Positions 62,234 through 64,000 of a DNA stretch of 64,000 nucleotides are shown here, in pieces. Position numbers and translations under genes: made by a program. The DNA lies in NCBI GenBank assembly GCA_964250615.1, contig CAXUGM010000005.1. One strand, given 5' to 3'. Position 1 is the stretch's first letter; each line of letters opens with the position of its first letter. The stretch comes from Blautia sp900556555. Its GTDB lineage: Bacteria; Bacillota; Clostridia; Lachnospirales; Lachnospiraceae. The notes below the pieces were generated by a model that did not search any database, was not told the origin of the DNA, and was given only the letters and a program-made list of their open reading frames with translations.

Positions 62234-62265
62234 AAAAAAAGGCTGCTGCAGATTCTGCAACAGCC
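62234..62265 (-). terminator. Terminator after guaB
   Basis: Stem GGCTGTTGCAG/CTGCAGCAGCC with a 3-base loop at 62241-62265, followed on the minus strand by seven T. It separates guaB from the amidase gene. Confidence 0.92.
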
Positions 62266-62278
62266 TCCTCATCCTTAC

Positions 62279-63733
62279 TTATTCGTCAATACTATAGTTT
62301 GGAGCTTCTTTTGTGATATGAATATCATGAGGATGTGATTCTTTTAAAGAAGCTGCAGAAATCTTAACAAATTTGCCGGTTTCTTTCAATGTTTCGATGT
62401 CTTTTGCACCGCAATAACCCATACCGGAACGAAGACCTCCAATAAGCTGGAATACGGTATCTTCTACATGTCCTTTGTATGCTACACGGCCCTCAACGCC
62501 TTCTGGAACAAGTTTCTTAGCATCCTGCTGGAAGTAGCGGTCTTTGCTTCCGTTTTCCATAGCAGAAATAGAACCCATACCTCTGTACACTTTGTATTTT
62601 CTTCCCTGGTATAATTCGAATGCTCCCGGACTTTCATCACATCCGGCAAAGATACTTCCCATCATACATACATTTGCTCCAGCTGCAATTGCCTTGGTCA
62701 TATCTCCTGAGTATTTGATACCACCATCAGCAATAATCGGAATACCATATTCCTTAGCAACTTCGTAGCAGTCCATAACTGCTGTAATCTGAGGAACACC
62801 GATACCTGCAACTACACGGGTAGTACAGATAGAACCAGGTCCGATACCTACTTTGACTGCATCAACACCAGCCTCAATCAAAGCTCTGGTAGCCTCTCCT
62901 GTAGCTACGTTTCCTGCAATCAACTGTAAATCCGGATATTTTTCTTTGATTTCTCTAACTGCTTTGATAATGTTTGCAGAATGTCCATGTGCAGAATCCA
63001 CAACAATAACATCCACTCTGGCTTTTACCAGAGCATCTACTCTGGCCATAACATTCGCAGTAATACCTACTGCTGCACCACAGAGAAGTCTTCCCTGCTC
63101 ATCCTTTGCAGAAAGTGGATATTTAATCTGTTTTTCAATATCTTTAATTGTGATAAGTCCTTTCAGATTAAAATCTTCGTCTACAATAGGAAGTTTTTCT
63201 TTTCTGGATTTTGCCAGAATCTTCTTTGCTTCTTCTAAGGTAACTCCCTCACGGGCAGTCACTAAATCCTCAGATGTCATGCATTCTTTGATTTTTCTGG
63301 AAAAATCTTCCTCAAATTTCAGGTCACGGTTGGTAATAATACCTACCAGTTTTTTTCCTTCTGTAATTGGAACACCTGAAATACGGAACTTAGCCATAAG
63401 ATCATTGGCATCTGCCAGTGTATGTTCCGGTGATAAATAAAATGGGTCTGTGATAACTCCGTTTTCTGAACGTTTTACCTTGTCTACTTCTTCTGCCTGT
63501 TCTTCTATGGTCATATTCTTATGGATAATACCAATACCACCCTGTCTTGCCATAGCAATTGCCATACGGTGTTCTGTAACCGTATCCATACCTGCGCTCA
63601 TCATAGGAATATTTAACTTCACTTTTTTTGTCAGCCAAGTTGATAATTCAACCTGATTCGGTATTACCTCTGAGTAGGCCGGAACTAACAGCACATCATC
63701 AAAAGTAATGCCTTCACCAATAATCTTACCCAT
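62279..63733 (-). CDS. guaB: IMP dehydrogenase
   Basis: 484 residues. It oxidises IMP to XMP with NAD, the first step to GMP. Order: barrel start GITFDDVLLVPAYSE, two CBS domains (about 95-215) that sense nucleotides, then catalytic Cys in GPGSICTTRVVAG near 305, DGGIKYSGDM near 365, and the flap region RGMGSISAM near 415. RBS AAGGGAG precedes the ATG; a longer frame is unlikely. A strong promoter lies 35-65 bases upstream. Confidence 0.97.
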   Translation of the reverse strand: MGKIIGEGITFDDVLLVPAYSEVIPNQVELSTWLTKKVKLNIPMMSAGMDTVTEHRMAIAMARQGGIGIIHKNMTIEEQAEEVDKVKRSENGVITDPFYLSPEHTLADANDLMAKFRISGVPITEGKKLVGIITNRDLKFEEDFSRKIKECMTSEDLVTAREGVTLEEAKKILAKSRKEKLPIVDEDFNLKGLITIKDIEKQIKYPLSAKDEQGRLLCGAAVGITANVMARVDALVKARVDVIVVDSAHGHSANIIKAVREIKEKYPDLQLIAGNVATGEATRALIEAGVDAVKVGIGPGSICTTRVVAGIGVPQITAVMDCYEVAKEYGIPIIADGGIKYSGDMTKAIAAGANVCMMGSIFAGCDESPGAFELYQGRKYKVYRGMGSISAMENGSKDRYFQQDAKKLVPEGVEGRVAYKGHVEDTVFQLIGGLRSGMGYCGAKDIETLKETGKFVKISAASLKESHPHDIHITKEAPNYSIDE

Positions 63734-63768
63734 TGTAGTTCTCCCTTCACTTTTGTTTATAGTATAGT

Positions 63769-63797
63769 AATATATCAAATTACCTCTGGCCTGTCAA
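63769..63797 (-). promoter_or_regulatory. Sigma-A promoter of guaB
   Basis: On the minus strand TTGACA, 17 bases, TATATT. The -35 overlaps the stop codon of the preceding partial gene. Confidence 0.85.
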
Positions 63798-64000
63798 TCT
63801 TCAAAGACTTTACGTGGGCAGCTTTTTTTAATATTTTCCAATAATTCCCGGTCAGGCTCAATAAGAACCTTATTTACTTCTTTTTCACCTGGAATAATCA
63901 TGGCATAAACTTTGTGATTTTTATTTCCTGAAGAATAATCCAGAACCTTTAAGTTTGTATTATGGTTCTGATAATCCATTCTGTGGGAATTTACTGGTGC
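63794..64000 (-). CDS. Hypothetical protein, C-terminal part only
   Basis: Sixty-eight codons run from the right edge to a stop at 63794; the start lies outside. The visible sequence is mixed charged and polar (MIIPGEKEVNKVLIEPDRELLENIKK, in parts, then KSCPRKVFED at the end). I do not recognise a domain. An internal ATG at 63979 has no ribosome site, so a longer protein is probable. It is upstream of guaB but has separate transcription from it. Confidence 0.5.
   Translation of the reverse strand, partial: APVNSHRMDYQNHNTNLKVLDYSSGNKNHKVYAMIIPGEKEVNKVLIEPDRELLENIKKSCPRKVFED

Noticed and set aside
1..64000. CRISPR array, prophage, integrated element or tRNA attachment site
   Set aside because: No regularly spaced repeats, integrase, phage structural genes or duplicated tRNA end were seen; the tRNA-Gly is followed directly by its terminator.

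Overview
The window looks like chromosomal DNA from a Gram-positive, anaerobic, low-to-middling GC Firmicute, most likely a member of the Lachnospiraceae (Blautia/Ruminococcus/Dorea-like gut clostridia). The reasons are a PolC-type polymerase, strong AGGAGG ribosome sites, TTGACA/TATAAT promoters with 17-bp spacers, a T-box leader, a DarA-type c-di-AMP receptor, NiaR-type NAD regulation, oxygen-sensitive Fe-S electron-transfer enzymes, and a gene trio (26-31 kb) resembling families I know only from Lachnospiraceae. The genus assignment is inference. No phage, intact insertion sequence, rRNA operon or CRISPR array was seen.

Layout. 0-6 kb: an L-lactate dehydrogenase gene followed by heterodisulfide-reductase-like HdrB, HdrC and HdrA, an MvhD/FlxD-like 2Fe-2S protein and two FrhB-like Fe-S proteins, the last cut by the window edge. 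All lie on the minus strand behind a near-perfect Rex box. This resembles the FlxABCD-HdrABC class of NADH-linked, probably electron-bifurcating complexes. 6.2-6.7 kb: a decayed mannitol-dehydrogenase-type gene. 7-13 kb: a nickel/peptide-type ABC importer operon ending with a DJ-1-like protein that has no nucleophile cysteine and a CsoR/RcnR-type metal sensor. 13-19.8 kb: a second importer of the same superfamily led by an unusual fusion of an AstE/aspartoacylase-type zinc hydrolase and a SAM methyltransferase. 20-25.5 kb: a CofE-like protein, purA, an NhaC antiporter and purB. 25.6-31.2 kb: three uncharacterised genes, namely a TPR protein, an Hsp70/actin-fold protein and a 1180-residue protein. 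31.3-42.6 kb: a PLP enzyme, purC, polC, ispG, a TelA/XpaC pair and ilvE. 42.6-45.8 kb: an amylosucrase-like GH13 enzyme with a divergent LacI regulator and tandem operators. 46-49.6 kb: a nuclease/transposase remnant, folA, thyA and a T-box-controlled NSS amino-acid transporter. 49.7-56.8 kb: VanZ, birA, an alpha/beta hydrolase, niaR with nadC-nadB-nadA, a four-motif ferredoxin and darA. 57-64 kb: tRNA-Gly, a GntR-ABC operon, a nitroreductase, an M20 amidohydrolase, a secreted amidase and guaB.

Functional themes. Redox balance links the Rex box, ldh, the Hdr/Flx-like complex, de novo NAD synthesis under NiaR, and a lone polyferredoxin. Purine synthesis genes (purA, purB, purC, guaB) are scattered, each with its own promoter where one could be read. 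Metal acquisition is suggested by two adjacent Nik/Opp-type importers. The best candidates for something not yet described are the LDH-Hdr-Flx unit, the hydrolase-methyltransferase fusion with its importer, and the TPR/Hsp70-like/giant-protein trio.
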